5,980 nt of DNA from the NCBI GenBank assembly GCA_003647525.1, contig QMMZ01000147.1:1-5980 (forward strand), in the 5' to 3' direction. Both the position numbers and the translations under genes were made by a program. Positions 1 through 5,180 of this stretch are shown here, one piece after another. The stretch is from Deltaproteobacteria bacterium. GTDB lineage: Bacteria > Desulfobacterota > Desulfobacteria > Desulfobacterales > ETH-SRB1. Within the stretch, counting starts at the first letter, position 1. Every line of letters begins with the position of its first letter. The notes beneath the pieces were generated by a model. The model worked only from the letters and a program-made list of their open reading frames with translations. It was not told the DNA's origin and searched no databases.

Positions 1-6
1 GAACTG

Positions 7-573
7 TTACGTTGTTTGCAAAAAATTCCTTAAAATACGCTTTCCGACCGATGTCATGATAGATTCAGGATGAAACTGGATTCCTTCTGTTGGATGTTTT
101 CGATGTCTGATGCCCATGATTTCGCCGTCATCGGATTCCGCACTTATCTCTAAACAATCGGGCAGATTTTCTCTTGATACAGATAAAGAGTGATAACGCA
201 TAGCCGTAAATGGTTTGCGTATGCCCTGATACAAAGTTTTTCCATCAGCCTTTATTGTGGAGGTTTTTCCATGCATTAACCGTTTGGCTGAAATTACTTT
301 TCCACCAAAAGCAACGGCAATGGTCTGATGCCCTAAACACACACCAAGGATTGGAACCAGGCCGGAGAAATGCTTAACAACTGAAAGCGATATTCCCGCT
401 GTTTCAGGCCTGCCTGGTCCTGGTGATATAACAATTCCCGAGGGTTTCATGGTAATAAGATCAGAAACAGAAACCATATCATTGCGAAATACTTTGACCG
501 GCGCTCCAAGCTGTTCAATATATTGCACCAGGTTGTATGTAAATGAATCATAGTTGTCAATCATTACGATCAT
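7..573 (-). CDS. trpG: anthranilate synthase component II (glutamine amidotransferase subunit)
   Basis: This 188-aa class I glutamine amidotransferase hydrolyses glutamine and passes ammonia to TrpE, which makes anthranilate from chorismate in the cytoplasm. The start MIVMIDNYDSFTYNLVQY is typical of TrpG/PabA. The oxyanion-strand motif SPGPG is at residues 50-54, the nucleophile Cys79 is in GVCLGHQ, and the His168/Glu170 pair is in FHPES, so the triad is intact. The length is normal for a stand-alone subunit. The start at 573 is supported by a strong AGGAGG-type ribosome site (minus strand, about 589-581) placed 7 nt upstream. That site overlaps the TAG stop of trpE, so the two genes are probably translationally coupled. 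Only 6 nt follow the stop inside the window. By operon convention trpD might come next, but it is not visible. In many bacteria one such subunit also serves PabB in folate synthesis. The trp attenuator upstream makes the tryptophan role the primary one. Confidence 0.95.
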   Translation of the reverse strand: MIVMIDNYDSFTYNLVQYIEQLGAPVKVFRNDMVSVSDLITMKPSGIVISPGPGRPETAGISLSVVKHFSGLVPILGVCLGHQTIAVAFGGKVISAKRLMHGKTSTIKADGKTLYQGIRKPFTAMRYHSLSVSRENLPDCLEISAESDDGEIMGIRHRKHPTEGIQFHPESIMTSVGKRILRNFLQTT

Positions 574-587
574 ATGTGTTTCTCCTC

Positions 588-2072
588 CTATGAGATGCTT
601 TTCTGTAATAGTTGCAGCGCCTTTTGTATTGCCATTGCTTTATTGACGGTTTCAACTCGTTCCCGTTCAGGATCGGAGTCAGCAACTATTCCTGCGCCTG
701 CCTGTACGGTCAGCAGTTTGTTTTCAATGCTGGCGGTTCTTATGGTAATGGCCAGATCCATATTGCCGTGAAAAGAAATATATCCAACTGCGCCCCCATA
801 CGGGCCTCTGGGTTCCTGTTCCAGTTCTGCGATGATTTCCATGGCTCTTACTTTAGGAGCGCCAGATAAGGTTCCGGCAGGGAATGAAGCTGATAGAAGA
901 TCCCATGCATCACAATCAGAACGCAGGTCACAGCATATGTTGGATACAAGGTGCATTACATGAGAATATCTTTCGACAATCATAAGATCTGTAACCTGAA
1001 CCGTACCAACTTTTGCAACCCGTCCGAGGTCATTGCGCCCTAAATCTACCAGCATAAGGTGTTCGGCTCTTTCTTTTTCATCTTGAAGAAGCTCATTTGC
1101 AAGTGCCCTGTCTTCCTGCTCCGTTTTTCCTCTGGGTCGTGTTCCGGCAATAGGGCGAAGGGTGGCGACTCTGTTTTCCAGCCTTACCATTGTTTCCGGT
1201 GAAGAGCCGACGAGTGCCATATCATCGAGATGCATGAAAAAGAGATAGGGAGAAGGATTAATATATCGTTGGGCCCGATAAAGTTGCAGAAGGTCAGGAG
1301 GAGTTTCACAGATAAAGGGCTGAGATATTACAGTTTGAATAACTTCTCCTTCATGGATATATTTTTTTACTGTTTTTACGTTTGATCGAAAAGTATCTGC
1401 TTCCATTTGAGCAGTCAGTTTGTATTCAGCTTGACTTTTTTGGATATTTTTCTCCCGCGGATTGCTATCCATTGATTCAAGCATGGCCTGTCTTCGAGCT
1501 GCAGCCTCTTCATAAGTTTGTTCGGGATCCTGATTTTCATCCAAAAATGCGATGATTATGCCGAAGAACGTATTGTGGATATTGTCAAAGATAATAAGTT
1601 CGTCAGGTATTATAAAATGAGCAAAAGGCTTATTTTCAGGCAACATGTTCGGGATTTTTTCAAAAAAGGAAACCATTTCATAGGTTAAATATCCTACCAT
1701 TCCTCCCCAGAACCTGGGAAGTTCAGGGATATCAGCCGGTTTGTATCTGCTCATAAAATCTCTAAGGATCGCCAGCGGTTTTCCATTATGAGGGATCTTA
1801 TTGAAGCTACCGTTGCCCTGAATTTCCACTTCTTTTTTAAACACTTTAATATGAAAGCGTGTTGAGTAGCCAAGAAAGCTGTATCTTCCCCATCTTTCAC
1901 CTCCTTCTACACTTTCAAAGAGAAATACAGGCCCTTTATTTTTATAAATTTTCTTAAAAAGAGAAACAGGGGTCTCAGTATCTGCCAGGATTTCTACACA
2001 AACAGGAATTACGTTATTGTGCCCTGCCAATTGGATAAATTTATCTTTGTCTGGAAATTGTTTTATAAGCAT
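588..2072 (-). CDS. trpE: anthranilate synthase component I (chorismate-binding subunit)
   Basis: This 494-aa protein converts chorismate and ammonia to anthranilate and pyruvate, with TrpG supplying the ammonia. The N-terminal domain carries the tryptophan feedback site: FES at residues 52-54 matches the LLES motif, and NPSPY at 272-276 is the other half of the pocket. The C-terminal chorismate-binding domain shows PIAGTRPRG (307-315), VDLGRNDLGR (342-351), FPAGTLSGAPK (397-407), YGGAVGY (425-431) and AGAGIVADSDPE (458-469), all intact. GEVIQTVISQPF (242-253) has the SQ pair usual for TrpE, which argues against the paralogue PabB, as does the Trp-codon leader upstream. The ATG at 2072 has an AAAGGAA ribosome site 5 nt upstream. 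The stop TAG at 590-588 lies within the trpG ribosome site. Expression is probably controlled by the attenuator at 2207-2455, and enzyme activity by Trp feedback. Confidence 0.96.
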   Translation of the reverse strand: MLIKQFPDKDKFIQLAGHNNVIPVCVEILADTETPVSLFKKIYKNKGPVFLFESVEGGERWGRYSFLGYSTRFHIKVFKKEVEIQGNGSFNKIPHNGKPLAILRDFMSRYKPADIPELPRFWGGMVGYLTYEMVSFFEKIPNMLPENKPFAHFIIPDELIIFDNIHNTFFGIIIAFLDENQDPEQTYEEAAARRQAMLESMDSNPREKNIQKSQAEYKLTAQMEADTFRSNVKTVKKYIHEGEVIQTVISQPFICETPPDLLQLYRAQRYINPSPYLFFMHLDDMALVGSSPETMVRLENRVATLRPIAGTRPRGKTEQEDRALANELLQDEKERAEHLMLVDLGRNDLGRVAKVGTVQVTDLMIVERYSHVMHLVSNICCDLRSDCDAWDLLSASFPAGTLSGAPKVRAMEIIAELEQEPRGPYGGAVGYISFHGNMDLAITIRTASIENKLLTVQAGAGIVADSDPERERVETVNKAMAIQKALQLLQKSIS

Positions 2073-2100
2073 AAATGTTCCTTTATCTGGAATAGTTTAC

Positions 2101-2130
2101 CACGGATTTTCACGGAATTACACTGAATTA
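2101..2130. repeat. three-unit 10-nt tandem repeat in the trpE 5' untranslated region
   Basis: On the plus strand three 10-mers follow one another: CACGGATTTT, CACGGAATTA and CACTGAATTA. They lie between the second terminator and the trpE ribosome site, so in the trp mRNA they appear as repeated CCGUG units. CCGUG is also the core of the first arm of both upstream terminator hairpins. No function is evident. The arrangement may be a chance low-complexity repeat or a fragment of a dispersed repeat. Confidence 0.6.
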
Positions 2131-2173
2131 TCAAAATGCTTTTATAAATTCTTTTTGGTGAAAAAAACATAAT

Positions 2174-2205
2174 AAAAAAGGCCGTGAACTTTTTCACGGC
2201 CTTTT
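2174..2205 (-). terminator. second intrinsic terminator in the trp leader (T2), near-symmetric
   Basis: A perfect stem of GGCCGTGAA (2180-2188) with TTCACGGCC (2193-2201), extended by A4/T4 to 13 bp, closes a 4-nt loop. On the minus strand it is followed by six T residues (2179-2174), the signature of a Rho-independent terminator acting on transcripts entering trpE. On the plus strand it is also followed by T4, so it could work in both directions. It lies about 100 bp upstream of the trpE start and downstream of the attenuator terminator. Any transcript from the leader promoter must therefore pass it. Confidence 0.85.
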
Positions 2206-2206
2206 G

Positions 2207-2243
2207 AAAATAAAAAACCGTGGGTTTTGGGTCTGCCCACGGT
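2207..2243 (-). terminator. trp attenuator terminator (3:4 hairpin, T1)
   Basis: On the minus strand CCGTGGG (2242-2236) pairs with CCCACGG (2224-2218) across an 11-nt loop, extended by A2243 with T2217. The stem is followed by TTTTTTATTTT (2217-2207). The upstream arm (region 3) can instead pair with the distal part of the leader-peptide gene (region 2, 2379-2367), so termination and antitermination are mutually exclusive, as in classical trp attenuators. Confidence 0.87.
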
Positions 2244-2255
2244 CCTTAAAGCTTA

Positions 2256-2361
2256 TATAGACTTTCAGATAATTAATTTCACTGCGTTATCAGTCGTCGA
2301 CGTATAACTAATACGCCTTCCTCCTTCTAGCCTTGTGAAATTAATTATCTGAAAGTCTATA
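2256..2361. repeat. 106-nt element with a perfect 27-bp inverted repeat
   Basis: The arms 2256-2282 (starting TATAGACTTTCAG) and 2335-2361 are exact reverse complements over 27 bp and flank a 52-nt centre. The centre holds a second small hairpin, CGTAT-aacta-ATACG (2301-2315), the hexamer GTCGAC (2296-2301), and a pyrimidine tract that reads AGAAGGAGGAAGG on the minus strand. No coding potential is seen. The element starts one base after the trpL stop codon and ends just before the antiterminator region 3 segment. It resembles a small non-autonomous dispersed repeat (MITE- or REP-like). I believe similar hairpins occur in deltaproteobacterial intergenic regions, but this is from memory and unverified. 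No clear target-site duplication is visible. Confidence 0.9.
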
Positions 2362-2362
2362 G

Positions 2363-2455
2363 TTAATAAAGTTCCGGTGACATCTCCGCAAATTCGAGCC
2401 ACCACCAGCAACATTTAACGTTTATATTATTTTTAGTATTTATTATTTTTAGCAT
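2363..2455 (-). CDS. trpL: trp operon leader peptide
   Basis: This 30-codon ORF starts at ATG 2455-2453 and stops at TAA 2365-2363. The peptide begins MLKIINTKNN and has the run KCCWWWLEF in its middle: Trp17, Trp18 and Trp19 are consecutive UGG codons (2407-2399), a density not expected by chance. Its role is regulatory: the translating ribosome senses charged tRNA-Trp and sets the fold of the downstream attenuator. The stop codon lies just downstream of attenuator region 2, where a ribosome would mask it. A weak ribosome site, AAGAGA (2471-2466), is 10 nt upstream of the ATG, and a TATAAT box lies about 28 nt upstream. The peptide is not expected to have an enzymatic role. Confidence 0.88.
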   Translation of the reverse strand: MLKIINTKNNINVKCCWWWLEFAEMSPELY

Positions 2456-2482
2456 AATTGATTTATCTCTTGGATATAACTT

Positions 2483-2488
2483 ATTATA
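2483..2488 (-). promoter_or_regulatory. probable -10 box of the trp promoter
   Basis: A perfect TATAAT lies on the minus strand, placing transcription start near 2476, about 20 nt before the leader-peptide ATG. The matching -35 is poor: the hexamer at 17-bp spacing is CCCAAA. A TTGACA at 2523-2518 is 29 bp away, too far to pair with this box. The -10 is convincing from its position. The -35 is unresolved and the promoter may need an activator or another sigma factor contact. Confidence 0.6.
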
Positions 2489-2569
2489 CGACTTAATTAG
2501 CTGTTTTTGGGGGTGGTTGTCAAGGTGTTTTTAGATATACTCAGGGGGATTTGTTCAGGCACTAATTAC

Positions 2570-2598
2570 TTGACAATTAATATATGAAGAACTATATT
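2570..2598 (+). promoter_or_regulatory. sigma70-type promoter of the arsR operon
   Basis: TTGACA (2570-2575) and TATATT (2593-2598) are separated by exactly 17 bp, close to the housekeeping consensus. Transcription would start near 2605, giving a leader of about 20 nt before the arsR ATG. An arsR ribosome site, GGGAG (2617-2621), is 6 nt from the ATG at 2628. The promoter is divergent from the trp promoter about 100 bp away. Confidence 0.8.
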
Positions 2599-2614
2599 CC
2601 AAAATAAGAATATA
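2593..2614. promoter_or_regulatory. putative ArsR operator (dyad over the -10 box)
   Basis: TATATTC (2593-2599) and GAATATA (2608-2614) form a perfect 7-bp inverted repeat with an 8-bp spacer, overlapping the -10 box and probable start site of arsR. ArsR/SmtB repressors bind AT-rich imperfect dyads over their own promoters, so autoregulation through this site is the natural reading. The specific binding is inferred. Confidence 0.6.
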
Positions 2615-2627
2615 TAGGGAGAACAAA

Positions 2628-2972
2628 ATGAAAGAATTCGTCAAAGTAATGAAAGCCCTTTCTGATATTAACAGGGTAAAAATCGTCAAGCTGCTTCAGC
2701 ATAAGATGATGTGCGTATGTGAACTTCAGACCGCATTAGAGGTTGCCCAGCCCACGGTTTCAAAACATTTAAAAATACTTGAACATGCCGGTCTTGTTGT
2801 TTCAAAGAAAGAAGGCCTGTGGGTTAACTATTATCTTTCTGATGGTAGTGCTTCACCTTATGCTGCGAGTATGCTGGGGAACCTGAGACACTGGCTTGAT
2901 CATGATCCTGAGCTTAAGGAAATAATTGAGAGATTACCTGGTATCCGCAGAGATCTGATTTGTAATATTTAA
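2628..2972 (+). CDS. arsR: ArsR/SmtB-family metal(loid)-responsive repressor
   Basis: This 114-aa winged-helix repressor has the ArsR family layout: N-terminal helix MKALSDINRVKIVKLL, then the metal-binding segment MCVCEL (Cys29, Cys31), the recognition helix with QPTVSKHLKILEHAGLV (about 41-57), and the wing KEGLWVNYYL (61-70). In the well-studied E. coli ArsR, arsenite or antimonite is bound by three cysteines in ELCVCDLC. Here the first two are kept and the third position is Gln34. A lone Cys112 at the C-terminus could supply a third ligand, as in other family variants, but this is speculation. Apo-repressor would bind the dyad at 2593-2614 and release on metal(loid) binding, inducing the permease and thioredoxin genes downstream. 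Family assignment is firm; the inducer, arsenite, antimonite or another thiophilic metal, cannot be fixed from sequence. Confidence 0.93.
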   Translation: MKEFVKVMKALSDINRVKIVKLLQHKMMCVCELQTALEVAQPTVSKHLKILEHAGLVVSKKEGLWVNYYLSDGSASPYAASMLGNLRHWLDHDPELKEIIERLPGIRRDLICNI

Positions 2973-3022
2973 CATAAATATGGCTAAATCCCTATATGGC
3001 TATATTTTGGAGTAAAATATTT

Positions 3023-4195
3023 ATGAAAGAACGGACAAAATTATTGCTTATTATACTGGTTTTTCTTGCATGTTACTATGTGCCATGGAGTCATCCAACT
3101 ATAAGACAGGCAGGACTTGAAGCTTTTATGATGCTTCAGGAATATGCCAGAGAGCATGTTCTGACCTGCCTTATCCCGGCTTTTTTTATTGCCGGAGCCG
3201 TTGCTGTTTTTGTATCACAGGCCTCGGTACTAAAGTACTTTGGCGCATCAGCAAAAAAAATTCTTTCCTACTCTGTAGCCTCAATATCAGGATCCGTTCT
3301 TGCTGTATGTTCCTGTACTGTTTTGCCCCTTTTTGCAGGAATTTATACAAGAGGTGCCGGTATCGGTCCTGCTACTGCTTTTCTATATTCAGGCCCGGCA
3401 ATAAATGTTCTGGCGATTGTTTTGACCGGAAGAATACTGGGCTGGCAGATGGGTTTGGCGCGTGCTGTTGGAGCAGTAATTTTTGCCATTATTACAGGAC
3501 TTCTAATGGCTTTTTTCTTCAGAAAAGATGATGCTGCACGCGAAACAGGCCAGATCTATGTTCCAGAAGACGAAGATAAAGGCCGCACCCTGAGACAGAA
3601 TGCTTTTTACATGCTGACAATGGTTTTGATTCTTGTTTTTGCAGCTTTTGCAAGACCGGCTCCAGGTTCTGCCGGGCTTTGGCAAATTATCTTTGCCGCA
3701 AAATGGTATATAACGGCTTTTTTTCTGATAGTATTATTTATTATGTTAAAAAGCTGGTTTACAAAGGATGAAAGAATAAACTGGGTGCAATCTACCTGGG
3801 GATTTATGAAACAGATTTTTCCTCTTCTTGGAGCGGGTGTTCTTGTTGCCGGTTTTATGCTGGGCAGGCCGGGACATTCCGCTCTTATCCCTGAGCATTA
3901 TATTCAAACCCTGGTAGGAGGAAATTCTTTGTGTGCTAATTTATTTGCTTCTGTTTCAGGTGCTTTTATGTATTTTGCCACCTTAACCGAAGTCCCCATT
4001 CTTCAAGGTCTTATTGGCGCTGGTATGGGGAAAGGGCCTGCGCTTTCACTTCTTCTAGCAGGACCGGCGCTTTCACCTCCCAATATGCTTGTTATTGGTG
4101 GGGTTATGGGGGCGAAGAAAACTCTTACATTTTGTTTGATAATTGTAGTTTTGTCCACGATTGCCGGTACGGGTTATGGATGGATTGCGGCTTAA
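3023..4195 (+). CDS. PF03773-family permease (ArsP_1-like)
   Basis: This 390-aa integral membrane protein has about ten predicted hydrophobic segments. Its family signature lies in two pseudo-symmetric halves. The first half has AVCSCTVLPLFAGIY with a CSC pair at residues 96-98, then FLYSGPAINVLAI (120-132). The second half has FATLTEVP (318-325) and AGPALSPPN (346-354). A charged cytoplasmic loop (about 167-193) separates the halves. Members of this family include the organoarsenical exporter ArsP and other metal-linked permeases. The arsR upstream suggests thiophilic metal or metalloid efflux, with the CSC cysteines as candidate ligands. The exact substrate is unknown, so no symbol is given. 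An in-frame ATG at 2996 would add nine residues but has no ribosome site. The start at 3023 has GGAG (3009-3012) 10 nt upstream and leads into a positively charged, then hydrophobic, N-terminus. The gap from arsR is 50 nt with no terminator, so the two are probably cotranscribed. Confidence 0.87.
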   Translation: MKERTKLLLIILVFLACYYVPWSHPTIRQAGLEAFMMLQEYAREHVLTCLIPAFFIAGAVAVFVSQASVLKYFGASAKKILSYSVASISGSVLAVCSCTVLPLFAGIYTRGAGIGPATAFLYSGPAINVLAIVLTGRILGWQMGLARAVGAVIFAIITGLLMAFFFRKDDAARETGQIYVPEDEDKGRTLRQNAFYMLTMVLILVFAAFARPAPGSAGLWQIIFAAKWYITAFFLIVLFIMLKSWFTKDERINWVQSTWGFMKQIFPLLGAGVLVAGFMLGRPGHSALIPEHYIQTLVGGNSLCANLFASVSGAFMYFATLTEVPILQGLIGAGMGKGPALSLLLAGPALSPPNMLVIGGVMGAKKTLTFCLIIVVLSTIAGTGYGWIAA

Positions 4196-4514
4196 TGAAG
4201 AGCTATACCGCTTCAGGTATAATCAAATTAAAACCATGAAAAACTCTCGCATAACATATCATAAAGAAAGAACTCGCAGCGAATTTAAAGATATTATTAC
4301 AGTTAAGCGAAGTATTATAGAAAAATACATAATCCTGTCAGGTTCTTTCTTAATGATATCTAATGCGTTCAAACAGTTCCCTGATTTTAATTTGATCATA
4401 CCTGAAGCTCTTTCGCAAATATAGCTGTTGTCATAAATATATTCCGATTGGTTATAAACGGAACATTAATCTAACGAACACTATAAGTGTGCGAAACTTG
4501 AGGAGGTATCGTTA
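4196..4514. other. 319-bp non-coding gap between permease and thioredoxin genes
   Basis: No convincing gene is seen. A weak hairpin TATACC-gcttca-GGTATA (4204-4221) follows the permease stop but lacks a T run, so it is not a clear terminator. An open frame through 4424 has no ribosome site and no recognisable product. The last 80 bp hold a candidate promoter and a dyad upstream of the next gene. The downstream genes may therefore have their own promoter as well as readthrough from arsR. Confidence 0.6.
4475..4493. promoter_or_regulatory. dyad upstream of the two-domain thioredoxin gene
   Basis: CG-A-ACACT-ATA-AGTGT-G-CG is a near-perfect 19-bp palindrome with one mismatch pair, ending 7 nt before the AGGAGG ribosome site (4501-4506). 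It could be a repressor operator or a small mRNA hairpin. A weak promoter, TTGTCA (4428-4433) with TATAAA (4453-4458) at 19-bp spacing, would place the dyad just downstream of the start site. It does not match the putative ArsR operator at 2593-2614. Confidence 0.4.
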
Positions 4515-5009
4515 ATGTCACGGGATGATACCAGACAGATAAAAGTAGGTGGCCACAGTATAGGCATTATTGGCATGGCACAGGTTCTGGAAGAAGTAGC
4601 AAAAGACTTTGTCGAAAGGGATGACTCGGAAATCCAGATCGAACTTTTAAGCAGACTTTCAAGAAGCAACTATATCCCTGAAAGCATGCGAGATAGTTAC
4701 GATAGAGCTTTTTTGCACGAATTCAAGAAATATATTGTGGAACCTTATGATGAAGAGGTTTCAGAAGGGCTTGAGATAAAAGTACTGGGCCCTGGATGCT
4801 CTCAGTGCGACATGCTGGATAAAATATTGATTGAAGTTTTGTCTGAGATGAACATTCTGGCTGATATGGAGCATGTTAGAGACATCAAGGAGATAGGCAA
4901 ATACGGAGTAATGGGGACTCCGGCATTAGTAATTAATGGAAAGGTGGTATCGGTTGGTAAGGTACCAGGCAAAGAAAAGCTCAAAGAATGGCTTAGTGAA
5001 TCAGCATAA
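4515..5009 (+). CDS. two-domain protein with C-terminal mini-thioredoxin (redox-active disulfide) domain
   Basis: This is a 164-aa cytoplasmic protein. Residues 87-164 are a mini-thioredoxin of the 'redox-active disulfide protein 2' type (TIGR00412-like): beta strand LEIKVLGPG, active site C95-S-Q-C98, cis-Pro in GTPA (134-137) and the ending SVGKVP...KEWL. It closely parallels the stand-alone 80-aa protein at 5181. Residues 1-80 are a separate, mostly helical and acidic segment with the landmarks VGGHSIGIIG, NYIPESMRDSYDRAFLHEF and no cysteine. I do not recognise it by name, though I have the impression it occurs as a small partner domain in other anaerobes. The start is supported by AGGAGG (4501-4506) 8 nt upstream. 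The protein probably supplies or senses thiol reducing power next to the permease and ArsR. The N-terminal domain may dock it to a partner. Confidence 0.85.
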   Translation: MSRDDTRQIKVGGHSIGIIGMAQVLEEVAKDFVERDDSEIQIELLSRLSRSNYIPESMRDSYDRAFLHEFKKYIVEPYDEEVSEGLEIKVLGPGCSQCDMLDKILIEVLSEMNILADMEHVRDIKEIGKYGVMGTPALVINGKVVSVGKVPGKEKLKEWLSESA

Positions 5010-5010
5010 A

Positions 5011-5167
5011 CTAAATTGAGCAATTAGCCATTAGCTTTTAGTAGTTAGCACAATAATTTCAGTAGCTTTGCTAAAGGGTAACATTTCACCCAAAGGGTGA
5101 AAATCGAATTGCTGGTAAACACCGAAATAATAAGAGCTAATTGCTAAGAGCTAATCGCTTATTTTAG
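5011..5167. repeat. nested imperfect inverted repeat between the two mini-thioredoxin genes
   Basis: The ends 5011-5035 and 5143-5167 are inverted copies agreeing at 20 of 25 positions, pattern CTAAAnTnAGCnATTAGCnnTTAGC. At the centre is a perfect hairpin TTTCACCC-aaa-GGGTGAAA (5084-5102). The TTAGC/GCTAA word recurs several times in each half. No T run follows, so it is not a simple terminator. No coding potential is seen. The element fills nearly all of the 171-bp gap, ending 2 nt before the next ribosome site (AAGGAG, 5170-5175). It looks like a MITE-like or other dispersed palindromic element, or an mRNA-processing hairpin. Confidence 0.75.
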
Positions 5168-5180
5168 TTAAGGAGAAAAA

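Larger units (their letters stand above)
2207..2407 (-). promoter_or_regulatory. ribosome-mediated trp attenuator
   Basis: Four pairing segments can be traced in the minus-strand transcript. Region 1 (GGUGGC, 2403-2398) lies within the Trp codons and pairs with region 2 (GUCACC, 2381-2376, one G-U). Region 2 can otherwise pair with region 3 as CA(C)CGG-AA-CUUUA (2379-2367) against UAAGG-A-CCGUG (2248-2238). Region 3 also forms the terminator with region 4. By the standard model a ribosome stalled at the Trp codons masks region 1 and lets 2:3 form. A ribosome reaching the stop at 2363 masks region 2 and lets the terminator form. The positions fit this logic without adjustment. The pairings were found by eye and energies were not computed. 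The 2:3 loop contains the 106-nt hairpin element at 2256-2361. Confidence 0.8.

Noticed and set aside
574..869. Plus-strand ORFs opposite trpE
   Set aside because: They lie antisense to the conserved C-terminal end of trpE and have no family resemblance, so they are frame shadows.
7..2072. PabA/PabB (folate) instead of TrpG/TrpE
   Set aside because: The Trp-codon leader and attenuator directly upstream, together with the TrpE-style SQ and NPSPY motifs, favour tryptophan synthesis.
2256..2361. Integron attC site, tRNA, T-box or CRISPR unit
   Set aside because: It lacks attC core sites, a tRNA cloverleaf or T-box sequence and any spaced direct repeats. The structure is one long perfect inverted repeat.
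2491..2501. TrpR-like operator in the AT-rich palindromic CTAATTAAG region
   Set aside because: The symmetry is weak and short, and it does not match the known GTACTAGTTAACTAGTAC operator consensus.
2518..2523. TTGACA on the minus strand as the trp -35 box
   Set aside because: It is 29 bp from the TATAAT at 2488-2483, and no good -10 lies 16-18 bp downstream of it.
2996..3022. Upstream ATG adding nine residues to the permease
   Set aside because: No ribosome site precedes 2996, while 3023 has GGAG at a workable distance and a typical positively charged, then hydrophobic, membrane-protein start.
4204..4221. Terminator after the permease
   Set aside because: The TATACC/GGTATA stem is only 6 bp and AT-rich, and no T run follows.
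4161..4424. 87-codon plus-strand ORF overlapping the permease end
   Set aside because: It has no ribosome site, overlaps a real gene in another frame and has no recognisable motif. An internal ATG at 4236 is no better supported.
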